Part shown: positions 1 to 6,540 of the stretch, one piece after another
How positions within the stretch are numbered: position 1 is the stretch's first letter
Layout: each line of letters opens with the position of its first letter
DNA from: a virus
Length of the DNA stretch: 64,000 bases
Virus record (IMG/VR): IMGVR_UViG_3300043444_000196
Coordinates: 1 to 64,000 of that record
Reading direction: 5' to 3' (one strand)
Position numbers and translations under genes: made by a program
Notes under the pieces: generated by a model
What the model was told of the DNA's origin: nothing
Databases searched by the model: none
Seen by the model: only the letters and a program-made list of their open reading frames with translations

Positions 1-1
1 C

Positions 2-217
2 AGAGAAACCCCTGCCGCACAGCCCGAAGCCCCAGCCAAGGCCCCCAAAAAGCGCCAATCCAACGAGGCTCGCGACGCCCAGATCGCGGGCGAATACTTT
101 GCAGGGACGGTCACCTACCCCGTTCTGGCAGTCAAGTATGGGCTGTCGGTGGTGCGCATTGTGCAGATCGTGGCCAAGGCCCGGGCCCAACGGGCGGCAA
201 GTAATACAACCATCTAA
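2..217 (+). CDS. partial helix-turn-helix protein (C-terminal part)
   Basis: An open frame enters from the left edge and ends at TAA 215-217. The last 45 residues (pieces such as AGEYFAGTVTYPVLAVKYG and SVVRIVQIV) have the spacing of a helix-turn-helix: a helix, a G-L-S turn and a recognition helix. The upstream part is Ala/Pro/Lys-rich and looks like a linker. The stop codon lies inside the first palindromic site (213-224). I infer a DNA-binding role, possibly regulatory. The N-terminus is missing, so the family cannot be fixed. Confidence 0.6.
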   Translation, partial: RETPAAQPEAPAKAPKKRQSNEARDAQIAGEYFAGTVTYPVLAVKYGLSVVRIVQIVAKARAQRAASNTTI

Positions 218-224
218 TCTTAGA
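213..224. repeat. palindromic site 1, TCTAATCTTAGA
   Basis: Perfect copy of the dispersed TCTAANNTTAGA palindrome, centre TC. It supplies the stop codon of the upstream gene and ends 12 bases before the ATG at 237, next to the Shine-Dalgarno ACAGGAG. Confidence 0.9.
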
Positions 225-236
225 CAGGAGCCCAAC

Positions 237-695
237 ATGGAAATTCAAACAGAAGCCCAAGCCGCCAAGGTACGCGCAGTCATGCAGGCAATGATTGGCG
301 AGTTGCAGAGCGCACGGGACGCCAACGACAAGGAGCGCACCGCTGAACTCAAGGCACAATACACAACCCTGCAGAACGCCTTGCAGGAATACAAAGCTGG
401 GCGTAAAGAACCCCAAGCCCAGACGCAGGAATCGGCAGCCCCAGCAGCCCCAGCAGCCCCAGAACTCGTGAGTGAAATAGTCCTGCTCAAAGAGCGGCTG
501 GCCAAGGCTGAGGAAGTGTTCAAGGCACAGCGAGCAACTATCACTGACCTCAAGTACAAGCTGGAGTTGGCGGAAGACGAAGTGCGCACCCTGCGGGCCC
601 CTGTGCAGGCCAACCCACACCAGACAATTAAGCCCTCGGGAATCCCCGAACGTAACTGGACAACCGCCGACATACTGGGCGAACTGGTACCCTGA
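237..695 (+). CDS. hypothetical coiled-coil protein (152 aa)
   Basis: Starts at ATG 237, preceded by CAGGAG at a good distance; an upstream in-frame start at 99 would run through the previous gene and is rejected. Two predicted coiled-coil stretches (about residues 5-55 and 80-118, rich in A/E/K/L heptads) flank an Ala-Pro-Gln linker. The tail ends in an acidic/hydrophobic motif (DILGELVP). No enzyme motif is visible. It is the last gene before the consensus promoter at 701. Function unknown; a small oligomeric phage protein is the most that can be said. Confidence 0.75.
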   Translation: MEIQTEAQAAKVRAVMQAMIGELQSARDANDKERTAELKAQYTTLQNALQEYKAGRKEPQAQTQESAAPAAPAAPELVSEIVLLKERLAKAEEVFKAQRATITDLKYKLELAEDEVRTLRAPVQANPHQTIKPSGIPERNWTTADILGELVP

Positions 696-700
696 AAAGC

Positions 701-729
701 TTGACAAGTGGCTAGTATTAGTATATAAT
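701..729 (+). promoter_or_regulatory. perfect sigma-70 promoter
   Basis: TTGACA at 701-706 and TATAAT at 724-729 with a 17-base spacer: a full match to the bacterial housekeeping consensus. It points right into the gene-poor stretch and then the early small-gene array, so it is the best candidate for the main early promoter in this window. Confidence 0.85.
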
Positions 730-738
730 AGAGTCATC

Positions 739-761
739 GAGTGGGGATTCGTTCTCCACTC
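739..761 (+). promoter_or_regulatory. boxB-like hairpin
   Basis: GAGTGGGGA and TCTCCACTC pair over nine positions with one mismatch around a five-base loop. It begins about 10 bases after the -10 box and lies before the boxA element, the same order as boxB-boxA in rrn leaders (lambda nut sites have the opposite order). Confidence 0.5.
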
Positions 762-790
762 GGCCACCAGCCTTTCATGTGTGCGGTGTT

Positions 791-802
791 TGTTCTTTAA
801 CA
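791..802 (+). promoter_or_regulatory. boxA-like antitermination element
   Basis: TGTTCTTTAACA matches the E. coli rrn boxA TGCTCTTTAACA at 11 of 12 positions. boxA RNA is the known binding site of NusB and NusE (S10). Position 60-75 bases into the transcript fits an antitermination leader. Confidence 0.6.
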
Positions 803-847
803 AGTTGTTCTGTTAGGTTTAACTGTAAGTATTTGGGTTCATGCCCA

Positions 848-859
848 TCTAAGGTTAGA
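848..859. repeat. palindromic site 2, TCTAAGGTTAGA
   Basis: Perfect copy, centre GG, inside the leader region and not in any gene. A weaker look-alike with one central base (CTAACTTAG) is at 967-975. Confidence 0.9.
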
Positions 860-1123
860 CCGATCAAGCCGTCGCTGGTACTCAAGACCAGAAGCCGACC
901 AGAAGGAATTAGGCTAGACCTGCGGGTATGAGATGAAGTGCACACCAAGCATGTGCACCGCCGCCCCTAACTTAGATATGTGATCTCTCCCCGTGGTGAA
1001 ACGAGACGTAGGGTATAGCCCCTGCATGTTGTGGCGTGTGAAGTAGTGCAGTGAGATAGGGACAGGCCAGTCACCTACTGCCGAAAAGCACAGCAACATG
1101 GAAATGATACGCATACTACTTAA

Positions 1124-1300
1124 ATGGGAGGGTTCCTCTACGTTAATCCGCACGAACCCTTGATGCTGGGACTGCCGCAAGCAGGATATATCAGCATGAC
1201 AAACTCTATCGTAGTCCAAGGACACCCAGCAATGGGTGGCATCCTGAAGAGCCTGAGCAATCGGGCTCTTTGTGATGTTGGCAATAGCGCCACCATCTAA
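1124..1300 (+). CDS. possible small protein (58 aa)
   Basis: ATG 1124 opens a 58-codon frame ending at TAA 1298-1300, inside palindromic site 3. An internal ATG at 1196 would give 34 residues and has an AGGA about 11 bases upstream; the longer start has no clear Shine-Dalgarno. Composition (Gly, Pro, Leu, Asn) is protein-like but nothing is recognised. It fills the gap before the gene array. The stop placed in the palindrome, as in three other genes, slightly favours it being real. Confidence 0.35.
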   Translation: MGGFLYVNPHEPLMLGLPQAGYISMTNSIVVQGHPAMGGILKSLSNRALCDVGNSATI

Positions 1301-1307
1301 TCTTAGA
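1296..1307. repeat. palindromic site 3, TCTAATCTTAGA
   Basis: Perfect copy, centre TC, ten bases before the ATG at 1318 and overlapping its Shine-Dalgarno region (AAAGG). Same placement as sites 1, 7 and 10. Confidence 0.9.
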
Positions 1308-1317
1308 AAGGCAACAC

Positions 1318-1587
1318 ATGGACACCCCACAATGGGAACGCTCCCAGCACAATGGCAGAGAACGCTGGAACTACGTGACGTACAGACCATACCCGTATGA
1401 CCCAGCCAACAAGTACCGCAATTACATCGGGTACATCACCAAGACCAAGAACAAACACCGGTGCCGAGACTGGCGGGTGTATACCACGACCGCTGACGTT
1501 TACAGCGAGTACGTGACCACAATTAAAAACCTCAAGACCCGCGACGCCAAGGCCGTAGCACAGCTGCTATTGGGAGCACAGCAATGA
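1318..1587 (+). CDS. small array-family protein 1 (89 aa)
   Basis: First gene of a run of small genes coupled by short overlaps. It is rich in Tyr, Arg and Thr and ends in a helix with the array pattern (RDAKAVAQLLLG), where an acidic residue and Ala precede hydrophobic positions. The middle part looks beta-stranded (W-R-V-Y). It overlaps the next start by ATGA. No catalytic motif; function unknown. It is the most diverged member, and its family membership rests mainly on the C-terminal helix and position. Confidence 0.7.
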   Translation: MDTPQWERSQHNGRERWNYVTYRPYPYDPANKYRNYIGYITKTKNKHRCRDWRVYTTTADVYSEYVTTIKNLKTRDAKAVAQLLLGAQQ

Positions 1588-1820
1588 AATTCACATGGGT
1601 TGTACACGACGGCTCACCAATGGCATCGTGGAACTTGTACCTGATGCAGGGCACAACAGCGATGAAACGCATGGGCACGATGTACCGCATAGAAGATGGC
1701 ACTTACGTGGTGCTCGAGCGTGGGTGGGAGGCCAAGCCACTCCTGATGGACGCCAGTCTAAGCTTAGAAGATGCACAACGCGCAGCCAAACTGTTGTTGT
1801 GTGCAGGAGTCACGTCATGA
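1584..1820 (+). CDS. small array-family protein 2 (78 aa)
   Basis: Starts MKFTWV, like the genes at 8799 (MKFTWK) and 1817 (MKIKWV). Short beta-type segments (TYVVLERGW) are followed by the typical last helix LSLEDAQRAAKLLLCAG. The palindromic site at 1757-1768 is read here as S-L-S-L-E, just before that helix. It is coupled by ATGA overlaps on both sides. Function unknown. Confidence 0.75.
   Translation: MKFTWVVHDGSPMASWNLYLMQGTTAMKRMGTMYRIEDGTYVVLERGWEAKPLLMDASLSLEDAQRAAKLLLCAGVTS
1757..1768. repeat. palindromic site 4, TCTAAGCTTAGA
   Basis: Perfect and fully symmetric copy (centre GC), inside the coding sequence of array gene 2. Confidence 0.9.
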
Positions 1821-2095
1821 AGATCAAATGGGTACAACCAAAGCGACAACGCGACGTGCACGAGCTGTCGATTGACAAGATAGACATGGGCTGGGTAGAG
1901 CCCTGCGCCGAGGGTGGGCTCATCGTGAGTTGCATGTGGATGAGTGACGCTAACGATAGCCGCGTGAAAGCAGGGCTCTTAGTTGCCACGGACTACCCCG
2001 AAGAACATACGTTTGCCACCGTCGAAGAAGCCAAGCACGCCCTGCTGGAGACAGCGACCGTGATGTACATCGGCGGGTGGAGGGGACGAGCATGA
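1817..2095 (+). CDS. small array-family protein 3 (92 aa)
   Basis: The start at ATG 1817 overlaps the previous stop (ATGA); a longer in-frame reading from 1595 would overlap the whole previous gene. N-terminus MKIKWV, then strands containing S-C-M-W, then the C-terminal helix with TVEEAKHALLETA, the clearest form of the array motif (T/S-x-E-E-A-x-x). A short Trp/Arg-rich tail follows. Function unknown. Confidence 0.75.
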   Translation: MKIKWVQPKRQRDVHELSIDKIDMGWVEPCAEGGLIVSCMWMSDANDSRVKAGLLVATDYPEEHTFATVEEAKHALLETATVMYIGGWRGRA

Positions 2096-2421
2096 TTCAA
2101 CACTACCCAGACTTTGACGCTGACCGAGAGGAAGCTCTTTGGGAAGACTACTCATCCAAGTACGACGTGGTGCGTGACGGCATGTGGCGCAGGATATTCG
2201 AGGACGCTGTATCGTGGCAGCCCGACTACCTCAAGGAAGATAGCGTATCCCATTGGGACTACGGCGTGTGCAAGTACGCGTTCGTGCCGGGCTTTCATGT
2301 GGTGCAGTTCGACGATGGCGCCGACGATCAAGAATACATCCTGTCATCACACAAGACACTGCACGAAGCAATGGGTGTATGCAAAGTTCTGCTGGCCAAT
2401 GGCGGGGTGCACTATGACTGA
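2092..2421 (+). CDS. small array-family protein 4 (109 aa)
   Basis: ATG 2092 follows GGAGGGG and overlaps the previous stop. The longest array member: an acidic, aromatic N-terminal part (D/E/W/Y-rich) precedes the common core FHVVQFDDG and the helix TLHEAMGVCKVLLANGG. It ends in VHYD, encoded by CACTATGAC, a junction sequence repeated at the end of the next gene. It overlaps the next gene by eight bases (ATGACTGA). Function unknown. Confidence 0.75.
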   Translation: MIQHYPDFDADREEALWEDYSSKYDVVRDGMWRRIFEDAVSWQPDYLKEDSVSHWDYGVCKYAFVPGFHVVQFDDGADDQEYILSSHKTLHEAMGVCKVLLANGGVHYD

Positions 2422-2647
2422 CCAGAAGGAGCGGTATTGGCTTGAAGGGTTTGGCGGTCGCACGCATACGTTAATGCAGGCCTTTCGTAGCTTGGGGCGC
2501 GTGAGCTGCGTTCGCCCATTCAGTGCATACACCGTGTTTGTACGTCGGCAACAAGGCGAGCCGATGGAATACGTAGCGCAAGTGGGCACACTCGAAGAAG
2601 CACAAGGCCTGCTGATGACCATAGCCGGGAGCACACACTATGACTAA
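2414..2647 (+). CDS. small array-family protein 5 (77 aa)
   Basis: Begins at ATG 2414 within ATGACTGA. Core YTVFVRRQ, then VAQVGTLEEAQGLLMTIAG, then the ending THYD. Both this gene's start and its end use the same CACTATGACT junction, so it looks like a duplicated cassette. Function unknown. Confidence 0.75.
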   Translation: MTDQKERYWLEGFGGRTHTLMQAFRSLGRVSCVRPFSAYTVFVRRQQGEPMEYVAQVGTLEEAQGLLMTIAGSTHYD

Positions 2648-2903
2648 GGCATCTAAGCTTAGCTGGGGGCCCATAGGTGGGAACACTACCAAGCTGTATG
2701 CGGCAATTATCGACATGTGGTCAGCCAATTACCCGGTTGGCGCGGTGTCGCGCATCAACGTGGTGTGCTACCACGCATTTGTCAGGCAACACCTGTACGA
2801 ACCCCTGCAATTCATGGCGTCATTCCCCACACGAGAAGAAGCTATGGACTTCGTAACCCTCATGGTAGCGAACACAGACTATGGAAGAAACCTTCAAGCC
2901 TAA
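2640..2903 (+). CDS. small array-family protein 6 (87 aa)
   Basis: Starts at ATG 2640 in the second copy of the CACTATGACT junction. The near-palindrome at 2652-2663 encodes S-K-L-S at residues 5-8. Core VSRINVVCYHAFVRQH, then the helix TREEAMDFVTLMVANTDYG. It overlaps the next gene by 23 bases. Function unknown. Confidence 0.75.
   Translation: MTKASKLSWGPIGGNTTKLYAAIIDMWSANYPVGAVSRINVVCYHAFVRQHLYEPLQFMASFPTREEAMDFVTLMVANTDYGRNLQA
2652..2663. repeat. palindromic site 5, TCTAAGCTTAGC (one mismatch)
   Basis: Near-perfect copy, last base C instead of A, at codons 5-8 of array gene 6. Confidence 0.75.
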
Positions 2904-3168
2904 ATGGCAACGCAACAACGCCGGGGGCTACTCACTCATGATGTGGGCACCAGACAATCCGATCATGCTGCACGGCCAAGTGGCGTACACACGCCCCGGG
3001 TACTGGCGTGGCGTGGCCGATGTATTCAAAGCCAAGAAGGGCAACCGATGGGTGGCCCGGTGGCTGGCCCATGAGGGCCTGCACATCAACTGGCGCCAAG
3101 GCAGCACACTCACACTGCGAGAAGCTATGCGGCTCGCTCAATTCATGGCGGGGCTACATCATGTCTAA
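2881..3168 (+). CDS. small array-family protein 7 (95 aa)
   Basis: Starts at ATG 2881, 23 bases inside gene 6. A basic, Trp-rich middle (KGNRWVARWLAHEGLHINW) precedes the C-terminal helix TLREAMRLAQFMAGL. Its end overlaps the next start by eight bases. It fits the array pattern of strand-rich N-terminal half and E-A helix. Function unknown. Confidence 0.75.
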   Translation: MEETFKPKWQRNNAGGYSLMMWAPDNPIMLHGQVAYTRPGYWRGVADVFKAKKGNRWVARWLAHEGLHINWRQGSTLTLREAMRLAQFMAGLHHV

Positions 3169-3382
3169 GTACGTATGGTCAACGCTGCACAGCCAAGAGC
3201 ACTACAAGGTGGCGCGCACATTCAACGATGTGCATGGATGGGTCGTGCTGATTGACGGGTGGTGGATAGCCCGAACATCCGACGGCGCCATCCGCGCCGA
3301 GTTCAAGACCGAGCAAGAAGCCACCGACTTCATGAACCTGATACTGACAACGAAAGGAAACGACGATGTCTCATTACCATAA
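3161..3382 (+). CDS. small array-family protein 8 (73 aa)
   Basis: Shortest clear representative of the family and a useful reference: hydrophobic strands GWVVLIDGWWIART, then AEFKTEQEATDFMNLILTT. Start at ATG 3161 chosen because upstream in-frame codons overlap the whole previous gene. It overlaps the following zinc-ribbon gene by 17 bases. Function unknown. Confidence 0.75.
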   Translation: MSKYVWSTLHSQEHYKVARTFNDVHGWVVLIDGWWIARTSDGAIRAEFKTEQEATDFMNLILTTKGNDDVSLP

Positions 3383-3578
3383 CTTGATCTGCACCACATG
3401 TTACGCAGAGCGTATTCCCCCTGCCCGTGCTCGCCTCGGGTACATGACATGCCTGTCATGCGGTGAGAAAGCTGCATCTAAGGTTAGACACACTGTTGTG
3501 AATTTGAATAAGTCGAATTACATGTTGTTCACTGACCTTGAACAACTGAAACAAACCAACCCCAAGAGAACGATATGA
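3366..3578 (+). CDS. small zinc-ribbon protein (70 aa)
   Basis: Two CxxC knuckles, CTTC at residues 9-12 and CLSC near residue 29-32, suggest one bound zinc ion. The start has AAAGGAAACGACG upstream. The palindrome at 3477-3488 is read as S-K-V-R right after the second knuckle. Such mini-ribbons are common in phages, often binding nucleic acid or RNA polymerase, but no role can be assigned here. It interrupts the run of array-family genes. Confidence 0.75.
   Translation: MSHYHNLICTTCYAERIPPARARLGYMTCLSCGEKAASKVRHTVVNLNKSNYMLFTDLEQLKQTNPKRTI
3477..3488. repeat. palindromic site 6, TCTAAGGTTAGA
   Basis: Perfect copy, centre GG, within the zinc-ribbon gene. Confidence 0.9.
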
Positions 3579-3796
3579 ACAACGAGCTGTGGGGTATCGC
3601 AGGTAAGGGGAAATGGCGATATACCCGCCACGAACCTAACACCTACCGATGGGACGAAGCACTCATTACATGCACCGCCGCGCAAGAATGGCACCTATTC
3701 ATTAACCGCCACCACGTAGGCACGTTCAACTCATGGGAAGAAGCACGAGACGCCACGCCCATGATGATCTCACTTCACGGATACCAAGGACTCTAA
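3575..3796 (+). CDS. small array-family protein 9 (73 aa)
   Basis: Coupled by ATGA to the zinc-ribbon gene. Core EWHLFINRHHVGTF followed by NSWEEARDATPMM, the array helix with W before E-E-A. It ends in a short aromatic tail. Last member of the contiguous array. Function unknown. Confidence 0.75.
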   Translation: MNNELWGIAGKGKWRYTRHEPNTYRWDEALITCTAAQEWHLFINRHHVGTFNSWEEARDATPMMISLHGYQGL

Positions 3797-3798
3797 TC

Positions 3799-4497
3799 AT
3801 GACACCGTACACCAAACTCAAATTCCACCTCGAACGTCACGCCTACAAGAAAGGCCAGTTCATGGGTGACGCCCCTGCCGATCAAACCAAGCGCGGCAAG
3901 AATCATTTCCGTGTGCACAAGCGCGGCGACAACATGTGCGTGAGGATGTATAACACCGACCTAATCACAGTCACCCCAGACAATCGCGTCACCATCAGCA
4001 TGGGCGGGTGGTGGACGAGCACAACGAAAGCCAACCTCAACGAAGCCATGACGCACTTCCTCGGGTGGGGTGGTGTGGCCAGCCGCAAGCTGTTCAATAT
4101 GTCGCAGCATGTTATGCGTGCCAAGGGTAAGAGCTACCTGTTCTATGACGGCATGGAGTTCGACGCAGAGGGAACACTACTATCACCTGCGCGGTTCTTT
4201 GAGCGCAAGCAAACCGACCGAGACCAAACCGCAGAGTTTCGCAAAGACATGGAAGACTGCGGGTTCAAAGAAGTGTGGCCTGTGCTGTTCGGCGTGGCCG
4301 AGCCAAAGCGAAGCGTGTGGTTCCACGCTTCGCTGCGCAAAATCGTGACCGAAGAGCACAACGCCAACCAATGGGCTGAGCTTGCATCACGCATGAAAGC
4401 CTACCACGACGACCACAAAGCAGCCTACCAAGCCATCGTGCGCCAATGCACACGAGAGATGACCGAGGTCATCAAGACCAACGTAACCGTGCTGTAA
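3799..4497 (+). CDS. hypothetical protein (232 aa)
   Basis: The start at ATG 3799, two bases after the previous stop, gives a protein beginning MTPYTKLKFHLERHAY; an upstream start would overlap gene 9. N-terminal half basic with a possible beta core (NRVTISMGGWW), middle Y-L-F-Y-D-G-M, C-terminal half helical and charged, ending in a T-R-E-M-T-E-V-I helix. No catalytic motif or membrane segment. I do not recognise the family. It is followed by palindromic site 7. Confidence 0.75.
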   Translation: MTPYTKLKFHLERHAYKKGQFMGDAPADQTKRGKNHFRVHKRGDNMCVRMYNTDLITVTPDNRVTISMGGWWTSTTKANLNEAMTHFLGWGGVASRKLFNMSQHVMRAKGKSYLFYDGMEFDAEGTLLSPARFFERKQTDRDQTAEFRKDMEDCGFKEVWPVLFGVAEPKRSVWFHASLRKIVTEEHNANQWAELASRMKAYHDDHKAAYQAIVRQCTREMTEVIKTNVTVL

Positions 4498-4506
4498 GCG
4501 TGGGTA

Positions 4507-4518
4507 TCTAAGATTAGA
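4507..4518. repeat. palindromic site 7, TCTAAGATTAGA
   Basis: Perfect copy, centre GA (the TC type in reverse). Intergenic, 14 bases before the ATG at 4533 and adjacent to its AAGGAG. Confidence 0.9.
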
Positions 4519-4532
4519 CAAGGAGTAAACAA

Positions 4533-4772
4533 ATGAGCAAACTCGAAATGGTCAAGCTGACCTATGAAGAAAAGCAAGCCCTGCCTGTGATACGCAAGCT
4601 GTTGAAACGCAACCCCGACGCAGCCTACCTACTCATGGATGGCATGGCCAAAGAAATCGCAGTCAATGTGCTGCTGCAAGTCAAAGCCGAACTCAACGGA
4701 ATGATGGCCGTGAGCCGTGCGATGAGCACAGCCGCTGGGGAACTGGCGAAGCTGGACAAAGCCGAAGTCTAA
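4533..4772 (+). CDS. hypothetical helical protein (79 aa)
   Basis: AAGGAG lies eight bases before ATG 4533. The protein is almost entirely helical by composition (A/L/K/M-rich) without Cys or His clusters. Its stop TAA 4770-4772 is inside palindromic site 8. It stands alone between the array and the ATPase gene. Function unknown. Confidence 0.7.
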   Translation: MSKLEMVKLTYEEKQALPVIRKLLKRNPDAAYLLMDGMAKEIAVNVLLQVKAELNGMMAVSRAMSTAAGELAKLDKAEV

Positions 4773-4779
4773 GCTTAGA
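4768..4779. repeat. palindromic site 8, TCTAAGCTTAGA
   Basis: Perfect symmetric copy; contains the stop codon of the 79-residue gene. The following 77 bases to the ATPase start show no other clear signal. Confidence 0.9.
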
Positions 4780-4856
4780 CCGTAGCGTGTAGGGTAGCGA
4801 GTCTGCCCTATGCGGTGCGATGCACCAATTCAATCAATCCAAACTAAGGAAACACC

Positions 4857-5918
4857 ATGAAAGTAACTCTCGCCCAAGCCTCTACCCTGATTCGCAACGT
4901 CGGTACATCCAATACCCTCTTGTTGCGCGGTCAACCCGGTATTGGCAAGTCATCCATCCTCGGCGATCTGCAACGTGAGCTGCCCGATTATCAAGTGTGC
5001 TACATCGACGTGGCCAACCTTGATCTGGGCGACCTCGGCATGCCTGTGATCGACAAGGAAAGCATGACGACCAGCTACGCACCCAACACTCGATTCGGTG
5101 TTGGCAAGAACTCCAACAAGCCTGTCGTGCTGATGCTCGACGAGCTGGGCAAGGCCAGCCGCCCTGTGCTGAACATGCTGCTGCCTGTGATTCTTGAGCA
5201 TCGTATCGGTGACGTGCCGCTGCCTACTGGCTCGATCGTGTTCGGTACGACTAACCTCGACACCGACGGTGTGGGTGACAACATCCCAGCCCATGCGTTC
5301 AACCGTATGACTGTGGTGACCGTGGCCAACCCGACTGCTGACGAGTGGCTGCAATGGGCGAGCAACAACGACGTGGCTCCCGAGATCATGGCGTTCGCCA
5401 AGCAATTCCCCCAAGTGTTTGATTGCTACGCTGACCTCGACAAGAAAGAGAAGAACCCCTACATCTTCAACCCCATGACCGGCAACATTCGTGCGTTCTG
5501 TTCGCCGCGTTCACTGGCCAAGGCCAGCAACCTGATCGCTCAGCGTGATGTGCTCGGCGCTGCGATGCTGCCAGCTCTTGCCGGTACCGTAGGCGAAGCT
5601 GCTGCCCGTGACATGGAAGCCCTTGTCAATCTGGCTGACCAACTGCCGCTGTTCGAGAACATCGTGCAAGCCCCGGGCAAGACCAAGGTTCCTTCGAGTG
5701 TCGGCGCCCTGTTCATCCTTGCCTTCATGCTGGCAAGCCGTGTGGATGCAGACACGCTCGATGCAGTGATGGAATACGCTGAGCGTATGGGCGAGCAATC
5801 ATTCGAGGCGCACGCACTGTTCATCACATCCTTGGCAACCAACAAGTCCAAGGTAGGCATGGCCTGTCGCAATCGTAAGTTCACCAGCGCAGCCGCCAAG
5901 CTGGGCAAGTACTTCTAA
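4857..5918 (+). CDS. MoxR-type AAA+ ATPase
   Basis: Single AAA+ domain: Walker A GQPGIGKS at residues 25-32, Walker B VVLMLDEL with D95-E96, sensor-1 GTTN near 130-133 and an Arg-finger candidate near R150, then a helical lid domain. This layout is that of the MoxR/CobS group, chaperone-like ATPases that work with a VWA-domain partner to load metal or remodel a target. Such a partner is encoded at 7619 and a DUF3150-like protein at 11412. All three share the leader AAGGAAACACCATG, supporting matched translation. The target is unknown. Length (353) is normal for the group. Confidence 0.9.
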   Translation: MKVTLAQASTLIRNVGTSNTLLLRGQPGIGKSSILGDLQRELPDYQVCYIDVANLDLGDLGMPVIDKESMTTSYAPNTRFGVGKNSNKPVVLMLDELGKASRPVLNMLLPVILEHRIGDVPLPTGSIVFGTTNLDTDGVGDNIPAHAFNRMTVVTVANPTADEWLQWASNNDVAPEIMAFAKQFPQVFDCYADLDKKEKNPYIFNPMTGNIRAFCSPRSLAKASNLIAQRDVLGAAMLPALAGTVGEAAARDMEALVNLADQLPLFENIVQAPGKTKVPSSVGALFILAFMLASRVDADTLDAVMEYAERMGEQSFEAHALFITSLATNKSKVGMACRNRKFTSAAAKLGKYF

Positions 5919-6136
5919 TGCGCTCGGGGTACATGTACATGATGCCCCTTGATAGCGGCCTGTACGCCCTATGCCCGACGCGACTTTGGTATGCGCCGTG
6001 GCTGTGGAATGTATACGCCTATCAAATCAACGGGCTGTACGTAGACGACCGACAACCAATCGCGTCTAAGGTTAGACGCGACGAAGCCTACGGCCTCATG
6101 AAAATACTTGGGGCTCTCAACTTGGATTGGAGATGA
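5918..6136 (+). CDS. small array-family protein, outlying copy (72 aa)
   Basis: ATG 5918 shares its first base with the ATPase stop (TAATG). Tyr/Trp-rich N-terminal half with strand NVYAYQINGLYV, then RRDEAYGLMKILGAL, an array-type C-terminal helix. The palindrome at 6065-6076 is read as S-K-V-R just before this helix, the same relative place as in array gene 2. Function unknown. Confidence 0.7.
   Translation: MRSGYMYMMPLDSGLYALCPTRLWYAPWLWNVYAYQINGLYVDDRQPIASKVRRDEAYGLMKILGALNLDWR
6065..6076. repeat. palindromic site 9, TCTAAGGTTAGA
   Basis: Perfect copy, centre GG, inside the 72-residue gene. Here the symmetry extends outward: CGCG on the left and CGCG on the right. Confidence 0.9.
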
Positions 6137-6137
6137 A

Positions 6138-6380
6138 ATGAAAAACGTTGATATAACTGGTTTTGTCCTGTACCTTGCCATCGGCATCGCCGCCACATAC
6201 ATGATGCCCGGCGAGACCACCACGGAGCAGACGATTGCGTATGGTGTGGCGCTTGCCCTGCTGCTTATCATTGACCTTCGCTCGTACCGACAGGGACTCA
6301 AGCGAGGCAGTGAGATCGCCAACGAAGTACTGCGCGACCTGTGCGAGACAAAGAAGATCAAGGTGGTGCGCGATGTCTAA
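6138..6380 (+). CDS. small membrane protein (80 aa)
   Basis: Start ATG 6138 with GGAG upstream; a TTG at 6108 is less likely. Two hydrophobic segments (about residues 8-25 and 36-50) separated by an acidic loop predict a two-pass inner-membrane protein. The C-terminal 30 residues are charged and probably cytoplasmic. No holin context here. Role unknown. Confidence 0.7.
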   Translation: MKNVDITGFVLYLAIGIAATYMMPGETTTEQTIAYGVALALLLIIDLRSYRQGLKRGSEIANEVLRDLCETKKIKVVRDV

Positions 6381-6540
6381 GACCTACACACTCGATGAGA
6401 TCAACGGCGCACTGGAAGACCTCGCACTGATGATGGCTGACTGCGACGAAGCGCACCTGATTGTGCTCAGTTCCATGTACGCCAAGGCGTACACCATCAA
6501 GCTGCAACTGATGAAGGAGAAACCCCATGCTAGTCATTGA
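6373..6540 (+). CDS. small acidic protein (55 aa)
   Basis: ATG 6373 overlaps the previous gene by eight bases. Helical, with acidic residues in the N-terminal half (LDEINGALEDLALMMADCDE) and a basic C-terminus. No recognised domain. Coupled to the next gene by a 14-base overlap. Confidence 0.65.
   Translation: MSKTYTLDEINGALEDLALMMADCDEAHLIVLSSMYAKAYTIKLQLMKEKPHASH

Larger units (their letters stand above)
730..1123 (+). ncRNA. structured leader or non-coding RNA
   Basis: About 400 bases directly downstream of the consensus promoter contain no convincing gene. They do contain several potential hairpins: 739-761, a two-part stem 871-899 (GTCG-CTGGT ... ACCAG ... CGAC) and 938-958 (GTGCACA ... 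TGTGCAC), plus a boxA-like element at 791-802 followed by a G/T-rich stretch. This order resembles the leader of bacterial rRNA operons. I infer an untranslated leader that modifies RNA polymerase, or a separate small RNA; the 3' end is not defined. Confidence 0.5.

Noticed and set aside
99-236. N-terminal extension of the 152-residue protein from base 99
   Set aside because: It would overlap the partial HTH gene, and the start at 237 has a good ribosome-binding site.
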